From contig CANCBY010000094.1 in NCBI GenBank assembly GCA_947374445.1, forward strand, positions 1 to 8,914: DNA of 8,914 bases, written 5' to 3'. This stretch comes from Pseudobdellovibrionaceae bacterium. GTDB taxonomy: Bacteria > Bdellovibrionota > Bdellovibrionia > Bdellovibrionales > Bdellovibrionaceae. The notes beneath the pieces were generated by a model that saw only the letters and a program-made list of their open reading frames with translations, was not told the origin of the DNA and did not search any database. Within the stretch, counting starts at the first letter, position 1. Each line of letters starts with the position of its first letter. The position numbers were made by a program, and so were the translations under genes. This document shows positions 1 to 4,943 of this stretch, piece by piece.

Positions 1-166
1 TCACACGTGCCATCACCAAGACAGGGCCTTTAGTGCCCAAAGCCTCAGTGATTTTAGTAGGAACAGCGACCGCACAATAATCCATTCCCTCAGCCCAATT
101 TTCGAGCTTTGCTAAGAATGACATTTGCCGACCGGCTGCAGATGACGAATTGGAGGAACTTTTCAT
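1..166 (-). CDS. DUF1905-like protein, 5' part only
   Basis: The first 55 codons of a minus-strand gene that runs off the left edge. After a Ser-rich leader the protein continues with FLAKLENWAEGMDYCAVAVP and then a TKITEALGTKGPV stretch. This resembles the start of DUF1905, a small beta-barrel-like domain of unknown function, often found alone or fused to YdeI/OmdA-type domains: an aromatic residue in the first strand, a V-P-x-K-hydrophobic segment, then ALGT-K/R-G-x-V. The start taken is ATG at 166; an internal ATG at 124 (before SFLAKLE) would remove the low-complexity leader and is a real alternative. Neither has a clear ribosome site. It lies 29 bases downstream of the metalloprotease stop on the same strand, so it may be cotranscribed with it. 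No function is proposed. Confidence 0.6.
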   Translation of the reverse strand, partial: MKSSSNSSSAAGRQMSFLAKLENWAEGMDYCAVAVPTKITEALGTKGPVLVMARV

Positions 167-195
167 ATTCAAACTAAGACGTTCGCTTTGAGTTT

Positions 196-1095
196 CTATA
201 GTTCATTCTTCGCAGGCTTGTACCAGCAAAGAGGGCGGATCCCCTGTTCGAATTTGTCAGCCACAGTGCAAACTCCTTTGGCAGGATCAGAATCACTGAC
301 CTCGTCCAAAACATTTCGCGTGCACAGATTGGCTTGGAAATAAGTATCTAGTCGGCATTGAGCTTTAGGATGTTCATCAAAAGTTTTTTTGACTACCGAA
401 GCATCCGGAGTTTCAAAAGCCACTTTGTCATCTGCTTGCGACAGCACTTTTGCCAAAGACTCAGAGGCATTGGCAATACGTGCACACAAGGCTCTCTCTT
501 GATCGTCGCGATAGGTCGCATCACATTTTGCTTTTGCAGTTGGGTTCACCAAGCGAGAAGTCATATATGTGACATTATCTTCTGTCTGTAGAATGCGACG
601 GAGGCATTTCATTGAACCCCAGTAATCGGCCTCGCCTTCATTCGATGCCCATCGGCTCAGATTACCCATCGATCGTGCTTTTTTAGGTGCTCCGCCCAAG
701 TGGTGACCCAACTCATGGCAGACCACCAACATCACACCGTCTTCTGTCATCTGCGGATGGCGAGCTAAACCGCCATAAATATTAACGATCCAAGTGGTTC
801 CTGAGCGAACAGCATATGCATTGACGGTTGCTGACTTCCAATCACCAAAAATATTGAGGTTACCGCCCTTTTTCTTAACGATGGGAGAGTAAAAATCGCC
901 CACTCTTTTTAAAATGTCCTTAAATTGGCTCTCCGAAATATCACTCACACCTTCGGTCGAAAATTGGCTGATGCGCATGTCGTTGTCAGGCATAAAACCT
1001 GGGCCGCCAGCGACGGTGCATGCCATTGAATTGATCGACAATGAGTTGATAGTTAGTGAAAGCAAAAGAGCTGACGCTCGAGAAGTCCGTTTCAT
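196..1095 (-). CDS. Secreted HExxH zinc metalloprotease (M48-like gluzincin)
   Basis: A 299-residue exported putative zinc-dependent peptidase. Residues 1-25 form a signal peptide (KRTSR, then a Leu/Ser-rich core, cleavage near NSMA-C26). C26 could suggest a lipoprotein, but the preceding SMA is a poor lipobox, so signal peptidase I is likelier. The zinc site is CHELGHHLGG, with H127 and H131 as ligands and E128 catalytic. It is followed about 20 residues later by NEGEADYWGS, where E153 in the E-x-x-A-D pattern fits the third ligand of M48-type gluzincins. The protein has nine cysteines (26, 126, 164, 191, 204, 247, 258, 276, 290); those in the C-terminal half are spaced in a way that suggests disulfides and fits a periplasmic or extracellular location. 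It lacks the membrane helices of HtpX. The ATG at 1095 is fixed by a strong AGGAGG 8 bases upstream. Substrate unknown; a host/prey or envelope role is speculation. Confidence 0.8.
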   Translation of the reverse strand: MKRTSRASALLLSLTINSLSINSMACTVAGGPGFMPDNDMRISQFSTEGVSDISESQFKDILKRVGDFYSPIVKKKGGNLNIFGDWKSATVNAYAVRSGTTWIVNIYGGLARHPQMTEDGVMLVVCHELGHHLGGAPKKARSMGNLSRWASNEGEADYWGSMKCLRRILQTEDNVTYMTSRLVNPTAKAKCDATYRDDQERALCARIANASESLAKVLSQADDKVAFETPDASVVKKTFDEHPKAQCRLDTYFQANLCTRNVLDEVSDSDPAKGVCTVADKFEQGIRPLCWYKPAKNEL

Positions 1096-1103
1096 AGATT
1101 CTT

Positions 1104-1109
1104 CCTCCT
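1104..1109 (-). promoter_or_regulatory. Ribosome binding site of the metalloprotease
   Basis: AGGAGG on the minus strand, 8 bases before the ATG at 1095. It is one of the strongest Shine-Dalgarno matches in the window and decides the start. No convincing -35/-10 pair was found further upstream. Confidence 0.75.
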
Positions 1110-1136
1110 GAAGAAATTTTGATTTGTGGCCTTATT

Positions 1137-1403
1137 TGATCAAAAGAACAGCAGAGGGCGCAAGGGTATTCTTGAAGAGCCGCAAAGTTCGCGACTCCTT
1201 AATACTGGATCCAACGTGCCTATCGCCGGAGCAACAACTATTACTGCAGGCTACTTTGCTTGGTTGTGCGAGAGATGAATTGACCGTAGATGCATCTGCA
1301 ACTATGTTCAAACCAAGGAACCCTTGCCAGAATCGATTGCATCAATAGCGCCTCAGGCACATTAACTATCGATCAACGAGTCGCTCTCTGCAGAGGTCAG
1401 TAA
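1137..1403 (+). pseudogene. Decayed gene with 27-residue Cys-containing repeats
   Basis: No intact reading frame spans this stretch, but similar peptide segments appear in different frames. They are SKEQQ (1140-1154), LSPEQQLLL followed by GCARDE (from 1220), LTVDAS (from 1280), and, in the frame ending at TAA 1401-1403, QLCSNQGTLARIDCINSASG followed by LTIDQRVALCRGQ. The unit looks like L-S/T-x-E/D-Q-x-x-x-L-C, about 10 residues, Cys, about 8 residues. Unit starts lie at about 1137, 1220, 1280 and 1362, i.e. spacings of 83, 60 and 82 bases. The values 82 and 83 equal 27 codons plus one or two bases, as expected if one- or two-base indels broke each unit; the 60 would need a deletion of about 7 codons. 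The fragment 1290-1403 could still be read as 37 residues, but no start signal supports it. I read this as the 3' remnant of a repeat-protein gene. The repeat style recalls Cys-containing repeats of Bdellovibrio-type proteins, from memory only. Its 5' limit is uncertain. Confidence 0.5.
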
Positions 1404-1445
1404 CTCCTGTTGAACCTTCAATTTCCCGCATGTAGCGAATCTATC

Positions 1446-1474
1446 TTGCCAGTGATTCAATTCAAATTTAAAAT
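1446..1474 (+). promoter_or_regulatory. Promoter of the rhomboid gene, likely leaderless
   Basis: TTGCCA (1446-1451, 5 of 6 to the -35 consensus), a 17-base spacer, then TAAAAT (1469-1474, 5 of 6 to the -10 consensus). Only five T residues separate the -10 box from the ATG at 1480, so transcription would begin at about the A of the start codon. There is also no Shine-Dalgarno sequence ahead of this ATG, which agrees with a leaderless mRNA. Confidence 0.5.
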
Positions 1475-1479
1475 TTTTT

Positions 1480-2529
1480 ATGATCTGTCCTCGCTGTAAC
1501 GCCAGTTTGAATGCCATGAGCTTGCCTTCGGGTGAGCTATTTTATGTTTGTCCTCATCAAGATGGCCAGTTCATTTCAGCCCATTCCTTTCGGCAGCTTC
1601 AAGGAGCGCAAGATCTTGCTGATGTCATTATGACAAAGACCGGGTCACAAGTTGTCGCTAGCGATAAGAATCTGGCATGTCCTCAATGTCGAACTCCGAT
1701 GATAAATGTAAATGTCGATGGCAGAGCATTTTTTATCGATCACTGTGAGCGTTGCCAATTCATATGGTTCGATGCTGGCGAAATTGATATTGCCAAGCAA
1801 TACGCCTACCGCGGCCTTCCTCAAATGATAAATCCTGGTCAAGAAAAGGGACTTGAAATCACGATCGATGAAAACTATTTCGTTGGAAGTTTGTTTCCAT
1901 TCTATTTAGAGGACACAACGCCCCTGAGAGGATTCCCTGCTGTTACAGTATTTATGTTGGCAATCATGGTGGTTTGCCTTGCAAAAACTTCGCACGCCTC
2001 ACAAGAGACTATTGAGCGTTATCTTTTTAATACTGAGCTCCCGTTGCAACATTATGGCATGACCTTACTGAGCAATCTTTTTTTTCATGCAAATTGGTTG
2101 CACCTTATCGGCAATTCTATTCCGTTTATTCTCTTTGGTTCAAAAATTGAAGATGTCAAAGGCCCTTGGTTTTTAGTTTTTGTTTTTTTAATTGGTGGTA
2201 TTGCCGGAAATATTGCAATGATGCTTTTTGGACCGCCCTCACTGGGTCTTGGAGCCAGTGGTGGTATTTTTGCTTTAGAAGTCTATTATCTGATCATTTG
2301 CCCCCATGCTCGAATCAGCATTTCTCATACTTACTATTTTTACTTTAAGGGTTTTTTGAGGGTAAAAAATTCGATGCCGGCCTGGATGTTTTTATTTTAC
2401 AACGTAGGTGAAGAATTTTTTTCGCATATTGTTTCAGGAGCAACTTCTCACATCGGTCACTTAGCCCACTTGGGAGGAGCATTCGTCGGCGTGCTTTTGG
2501 CAGGTTTGTTTCCGATGGAGAGAAATTGA
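1480..2529 (+). CDS. Zinc-ribbon rhomboid intramembrane serine protease
   Basis: A 349-residue protein with a cytosolic zinc-ribbon head and a rhomboid membrane core. Residues 1-30 hold a first metal-binding knuckle (C3-x2-C6 with C24-P-H26). Residues 67-101 hold a TFIIB-type ribbon (CPQC at 67-70, HCERC at 88-92, then IWFDAGEID), as in the zf-TFIIB family. The membrane part starts near residue 152. Rhomboid marks are H208-L-I-G-N212 (the HxxxN of the second helix), GASGG with nucleophile S260, and GHLAHLGG with catalytic H330, so the Ser-His dyad is intact. The helix carrying the serine is followed by an insert (about 276-320) before the His helix, as in the bacterial group that has a 'RVPAW'-like segment there (here MPAWMFLF). 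It should cut single-pass membrane proteins; the substrate is unknown and the ribbons may recruit it. The ATG is the first codon of the ribbon motif, so the start is secure despite the lack of a ribosome site. Confidence 0.88.
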   Translation: MICPRCNASLNAMSLPSGELFYVCPHQDGQFISAHSFRQLQGAQDLADVIMTKTGSQVVASDKNLACPQCRTPMINVNVDGRAFFIDHCERCQFIWFDAGEIDIAKQYAYRGLPQMINPGQEKGLEITIDENYFVGSLFPFYLEDTTPLRGFPAVTVFMLAIMVVCLAKTSHASQETIERYLFNTELPLQHYGMTLLSNLFFHANWLHLIGNSIPFILFGSKIEDVKGPWFLVFVFLIGGIAGNIAMMLFGPPSLGLGASGGIFALEVYYLIICPHARISISHTYYFYFKGFLRVKNSMPAWMFLFYNVGEEFFSHIVSGATSHIGHLAHLGGAFVGVLLAGLFPMERN

Positions 2530-2637
2530 GGGCATCTCTCATAGACCTGATAGTGAGATCACTTGCATCCCTGGTTTGGCTCAAAAGATTACAGCTAATT
2601 ATGGACTTTTGATTTCATTGCGTGGGAATATCCACTC

Positions 2638-2865
2638 ATGAAGTTAGATGGAATCACGCTTGAAATGATGGTAACGGCGCTCGTAGAAAATTACGGCTGG
2701 GAACGCCTCGGCCACAAAATTAATATCAGGTGCTTTCAGGATAATCCCAGTATCAAATCTAGCCTCATTTTCCTACGAAGAACGCCTTGGGCGCGAACAA
2801 AAGTAGAGGACCTCTATAAATGGAGATCTGAAACTGGTTGGGACCCGCGAGACAATGACAAGTGA
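2638..2865 (+). CDS. VF530 family small DNA-binding protein (DUF2132)
   Basis: A 75-residue protein matching the whole length of the VF530/DUF2132 family: GITLEMMVTALVENYGWERL at residues 5-24, then GHKINIRCF, then NPSIKSSLIFLRRTPWAR and a short EDLY helix. The family is named for a Vibrio fischeri protein of solved structure and is generally labelled DNA-binding; its cellular role is not established. In the usual relatives the protein begins a few residues before the G-x-T-L-E motif, as here with ATG at 2638. The ribosome site is weak (GTGGGA, somewhat far upstream). It lies 108 bases after the rhomboid stop, with no clear terminator between, so readthrough from that gene is possible. It ends 29 bases from the convergent MepB stop. 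The C-terminal ten residues (SETGWDPRDNDK region) are specific to this copy. Confidence 0.85.
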   Translation: MKLDGITLEMMVTALVENYGWERLGHKINIRCFQDNPSIKSSLIFLRRTPWARTKVEDLYKWRSETGWDPRDNDK

Positions 2866-2894
2866 CCGATAAGTAGCCGAAAATTGACCGTGGC

Positions 2895-3389
2895 TTAAGC
2901 TGAGTAAAGCGATCTAAACTTTTCAATATCGATTGATTTATTTTTTGGTATTTCAACGAAAAACTCTAGTTGCCACTTTTGTGTTTTTTCAGCCTGTCTG
3001 CTTTCTGCTTTATCCCATGGAGGATAAACTCGGATAGCTCGCTTACCGCCTTTGCCATTCATAGAAAATACACCTTGTTTAATTAATGCCGATTTTGGAA
3101 ATATAAACTGTCCGAAGTGATTTTTTGTTTTTACGGTTACTACAAACAAATCGATGCTATCAGAGCTATCATAAGGCTGAATTGGTTTTTTGCCTATTCG
3201 CTTCCATATAGTTACAAATTGCCCATTCTTGGTTGGAGTGATTTTGGCATGACGATATTGCACGGTTTTGCTATTAACTTTGAAGCTGCAGGCAAGATAC
3301 TCTGAGCTTTCAATTTCTGGTTTCGGCTGCGAATACTTTAGCCCGCAAACTTCAAATACTTGCTCAATTAAAGTCTTAAAATTATCCAA
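2895..3389 (-). CDS. MepB family protein
   Basis: A 164-residue soluble protein of the MepB family (PF08877-like), named after the third gene of the Staphylococcus aureus mepRAB multidrug efflux locus; its biochemical function is unknown. Family landmarks in order: YRHAKITPTKNGQFVTIWKR (45-64), a PYDSSDSIDLFVV segment, FGQFIFPKSALIKQGVFS, GGKRAIRVYPPWDKAESRQA and KTQKWQLEFFVE. The whole domain is present at normal length. Neither a MepR regulator nor a MepA transporter is nearby, so the gene is not part of a mep operon here. The start is TTG at 3389 (LDNFKTL...), preceded by GGGGCGG as a possible ribosome site; the frame stays open upstream to 3413 without an ATG, so the start is moderately certain. 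The gene is visibly AT-rich compared with the RNA-modification genes at the right end, and sits next to a toxin-antitoxin pair, which hints at acquired DNA. Confidence 0.85.
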   Translation of the reverse strand: MDNFKTLIEQVFEVCGLKYSQPKPEIESSEYLACSFKVNSKTVQYRHAKITPTKNGQFVTIWKRIGKKPIQPYDSSDSIDLFVVTVKTKNHFGQFIFPKSALIKQGVFSMNGKGGKRAIRVYPPWDKAESRQAEKTQKWQLEFFVEIPKNKSIDIEKFRSLYSA

Positions 3390-3487
3390 TACCGCCCCGT
3401 TGTATAAACAATCTCAGACAAAATTTACCCGCGACGGGACCCTGCCGCTACGATTATTTTTCCTTGAATTTAATTAGCATACTTCGT

Positions 3488-3760
3488 CTACTCATAGATT
3501 TCTTTGCGATGACCAATTTTGATAATGGTCACTTTGATTATTTGATTTTCGATCAGGTAGATGACTCGATAATCTTGAATACGAACTCGATAGAGCGAGT
3601 CTGCACCCTTCATCTTTTTTATTTGAAGAAGTTCAGTGTAGGGATTTAAAGAAAGAAGCTGAACAGCGTCTAATATCTTTTGTTGAATTTTTTGCGGTAA
3701 CACTTGGAGCTCTTTAGCGGCGCTCTTTTTAAAAACGATTTCGTAAGCCTTCGAACTCAT
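3488..3760 (-). CDS. RelE/ParE family type II toxin
   Basis: A 90-residue basic protein with the RelE/ParE fold pattern: YEIVFKKSAAKELQVLP for the first strand and helix, a second helix to LLSLNP, then KKMKGADSLYRVRIQDYRVIYLI and the closing GHRKEIYE. K48, K49, K51, R58, R60, R65 and the terminal H84-R85...Y89 are the positions where RelE-type ribosome-dependent mRNA interferases carry their basic and tyrosine residues. An mRNA-cleaving toxin is therefore more likely than a gyrase-targeting ParE, but sequence alone does not settle this. Its ATG overlaps the antitoxin stop by four bases (ATGA), giving coupled translation with the antitoxin made first, as is typical. A possible weak hairpin lies 50 bases beyond the stop, with no clear terminator. 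Confidence 0.85.
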   Translation of the reverse strand: MSSKAYEIVFKKSAAKELQVLPQKIQQKILDAVQLLSLNPYTELLQIKKMKGADSLYRVRIQDYRVIYLIENQIIKVTIIKIGHRKEIYE

Positions 3761-3972
3761 TTTTTTATTTTCTTAAGAACCGCGGCTAGAGAAATTTCTT
3801 CTTCGTTTTTTCTCTCGTCATAACTAGCAAGATCAATTTCATCTTCGAGTTGCTCGCGAATGGCATTTTCAACGACGCTTTGAATTTTAAGCCCTCGCTT
3901 TTTACAAAACGCCGCCAGTGCTTTTTTTAGATCAGAATCAATGCTCGTAGAGAGAGTGGATTGTTTTTCCAT
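3757..3972 (-). CDS. Ribbon-helix-helix antitoxin (RelB-like)
   Basis: With the ATG at 3972 this is 71 residues: a short N-terminal strand (STLSTSI, 5-11), helix one (SDLKKALAAFCKKRG), helix two beginning KIQSVVENAIREQLED, then a charged tail (ERKNEEEISLAAVLKKIKK) that would wrap the toxin. This is the layout of RelB/ParD-type antitoxins that dimerise to bind DNA and repress their own operon. A GTG at 3987 in the same frame would add five residues (MDNKV). I prefer ATG 3972 because the best promoter in front (TTGTTT, 17 bases, GATAAT) would start transcription at about 3972, making the GTG fall inside the -10 element. The gene precedes the toxin and overlaps it by four bases. It lies about 115 bases from the 3' end of tRNA-Arg. 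Confidence 0.82.
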   Translation of the reverse strand: MEKQSTLSTSIDSDLKKALAAFCKKRGLKIQSVVENAIREQLEDEIDLASYDERKNEEEISLAAVLKKIKK

Positions 3973-3978
3973 AACTTT

Positions 3979-4009
3979 ATTATCCACGAAAAACCTTGGA
4001 AAAACAAGG
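3979..4009 (-). promoter_or_regulatory. Toxin-antitoxin promoter with palindromic operator
   Basis: On the minus strand TTGTTT (4007-4002) and GATAAT (3984-3979) are separated by exactly 17 bases. The -35 box sits inside a perfect palindrome, CCTTG-N6-CAAGG (3994-4009), a natural operator for the RHH antitoxin. Its right part (ggaaaaacaa, 3998-4007) is repeated in exact inverted orientation at 3961-3970 inside the antitoxin's first codons. The transcription start would fall on the A of the antitoxin ATG, i.e. a leaderless message. The sequence match is direct; operator function is inferred. Confidence 0.55.
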
Positions 4010-4072
4010 CGGGGGAATTTGCCCAGACTTTATTAATCTAAGCCTTTAAAATTTAAAGTATTTTAAGAAAAC

Positions 4073-4083
4073 CTCAATATGAG
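4073..4083 (-). terminator. Possible weak terminator after tRNA-Arg
   Basis: Five bases past the encoded CCA the minus strand reads CTCA-TAT-TGAG followed by GTTTTCTT. The stem has only four pairs (a fifth by wobble), so this is a weak candidate. A longer, fully AT palindrome (4044-4058) follows 14 bases further on but has no T-tract. Confidence 0.25.
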
Positions 4084-4088
4084 ACAAT

Positions 4089-4165
4089 TGGTGCGGCCGG
4101 AGAGATTCGAACTCCCGACTCCTTGGTTCGAAGCCAAGTACTCTATCCAGCTGAGCTACGGCCGC
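4089..4165 (-). tRNA. tRNA-Arg (anticodon TCG)
   Basis: A complete 77-base tRNA on the minus strand. The acceptor stem GCGGCCG (4165-4159) pairs perfectly with CGGCCGC (4099-4093). The discriminator is A and the 3' CCA is encoded (4091-4089). The D arm is present (AGCTCAGCTGGATAGAGT). The anticodon stem CTTGG/CCAAG encloses the loop CTTCGAA, so the anticodon is TCG, reading CGA (and, depending on wobble modification, other CGN) arginine codons. The T arm is GGGAG-TTCGAAT-CTCTC with a normal T loop. The terminator of the lemA operon lies 48 bases upstream. A TAGAAT box at 4192-4197 could be its -10, about 27 bases before the mature 5' end, but no good -35 accompanies it. Confidence 0.97.
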
Positions 4166-4170
4166 ACGGT

Positions 4171-4183
4171 CGATTTTTAATCG
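4171..4183 (-). other. Small hairpin in the pre-tRNA leader
   Basis: CGATT-AAA-AATCG on the minus strand is a perfect 5-bp stem with a 3-base loop, ending five bases before the mature 5' end of tRNA-Arg. It may shape the RNase P cleavage site, or be chance; only the symmetry is seen. Confidence 0.3.
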
Positions 4184-4212
4184 ATAGAAACATTCTAAAG
4201 TCCCGAAACCTT

Positions 4213-4246
4213 AAAAGAAAAGAAAGCCAAAATCAATCTCTTTGGC
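4213..4246 (-). terminator. Rho-independent terminator of the lemA-TPM operon
   Basis: Twenty bases after the stop of the second TPM gene, the minus strand has GCCAAA (4246-4241), a 9-base loop, TTTGGC (4231-4226) and a tail TTTCTTTTCTTTT (4225-4213). The stem is short (six perfect pairs, one more by G-T wobble), but the long pyrimidine/T tail and position fit an intrinsic terminator that separates the operon from tRNA-Arg. Confidence 0.6.
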
Positions 4247-4265
4247 CGCCATGCAGCCCGTCCGC

Positions 4266-4943
4266 TCACTCTTTGATGACCAAAAGGTTGCTGATCTCAT
4301 TTTTATCGTGCTTTGATGCCGGAAAATGCGCTGAAAGCAAAGCCCCGCTACGAGCTATGGCCCTCTGCCAGCCCCCCACAAAATCACCTTTTTTAAGACC
4401 AGCTAACAGCAAGTTCACGATTTCTGCCCACTCTTCATTGCCTATTTTGTCAGCAATTGATTTGTCGGCCAGAACTACAGCCCGACGTTCAAGAAGAGAG
4501 ACAAAAATTAAAATGGCTGTGTGCTCTGTGGTCTTTGTATACTGCCCCCGATGAAACTCAATTTCAGCGCGGACTTCAACTGCGTGAGCCTCGTCTCGAT
4601 TTGAGGTCAAGACCCTCGCAACAATATCAATTTTTGCTAGTGGCAAAGAAACCAAATAGCAGATCACAAATATGATGGGCGCTAGCAACCACTGCGGAGC
4701 CATCGTCAAAAGTCCTGCGATCTCATGATTGAACTCAACCTCAACGAAAAGACCAAGTGCAAACAACATCAGCGCTAAAATCAACGGCACATGGCCGGTG
4801 CTTATTGAGCTGCGAACAACCATCGGTACGATCTCACCTGTGGTTTTTTCTTCTGCCAAGCGAACCGCTTCGGCAATTAGATCGAGATCTTTTTGCGAAA
4901 CTTTTCGTGGAAACCACTTCGGCGTTCCATTACCAACTGCCAC
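4266..4943 (-). CDS. TPM domain membrane protein (third gene of lemA operon)
   Basis: A 225-residue protein of the TPM/Psb32 type that follows LemA and YgcG-like proteins in many genomes. It opens with GNGTPKWFPRKVSQKDLDLI, then AEEKTTGEIVPMVVRSS, the first strand-helix part of the TPM fold. Two transmembrane helices follow (LILALMLFALGLFVEVEF and WLLAPIIFVICYLVSLPLA), then EFHRGQYTKTTEHTAILIFVSLLERRAVVLADKSIADKI, the conserved TPM core with its strand pair, and a helix ending in GLKKGDFVGGWQRAI. I place the start at GTG 4943: GGGGGAGG sits five bases upstream, and the frame further upstream (to 5087) is only an alanine/valine-rich shadow of the glycine tail of the preceding gene. The gene overlaps that tail by 14 bases, so translation is probably coupled. 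Biochemical role unknown; an envelope-maintenance role with LemA is inferred. Confidence 0.83.
   Translation of the reverse strand: MAVGNGTPKWFPRKVSQKDLDLIAEAVRLAEEKTTGEIVPMVVRSSISTGHVPLILALMLFALGLFVEVEFNHEIAGLLTMAPQWLLAPIIFVICYLVSLPLAKIDIVARVLTSNRDEAHAVEVRAEIEFHRGQYTKTTEHTAILIFVSLLERRAVVLADKSIADKIGNEEWAEIVNLLLAGLKKGDFVGGWQRAIARSGALLSAHFPASKHDKNEISNLLVIKE

Noticed and set aside
245..252. gttcgaat matching the tRNA-Arg T loop, as a possible att repeat
   Set aside because: Only eight bases, inside the metalloprotease gene, without flanking identity to the tRNA 3' end.
1124..1348. Open frame of 74 codons starting MWPYLIKRTAEG
   Set aside because: No ribosome site; only its middle part (LSPEQQLLL, GCARDELTVDAS) looks like protein, and the similarity continues in another frame. 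It is treated as part of the broken repeat gene.
3428..3438. CCCG-CGA-CGGG hairpin between toxin and MepB
   Set aside because: Four-pair stem followed by TAAATTTTGT on the minus strand; too short, with no clean T-tract, to call a terminator.
4044..4058. Perfect 15-base AT palindrome ctttaaa-a-tttaaag
   Set aside because: Fully A/T apart from its ends, no T-tract after it; such palindromes are expected by chance in AT-rich spacers.
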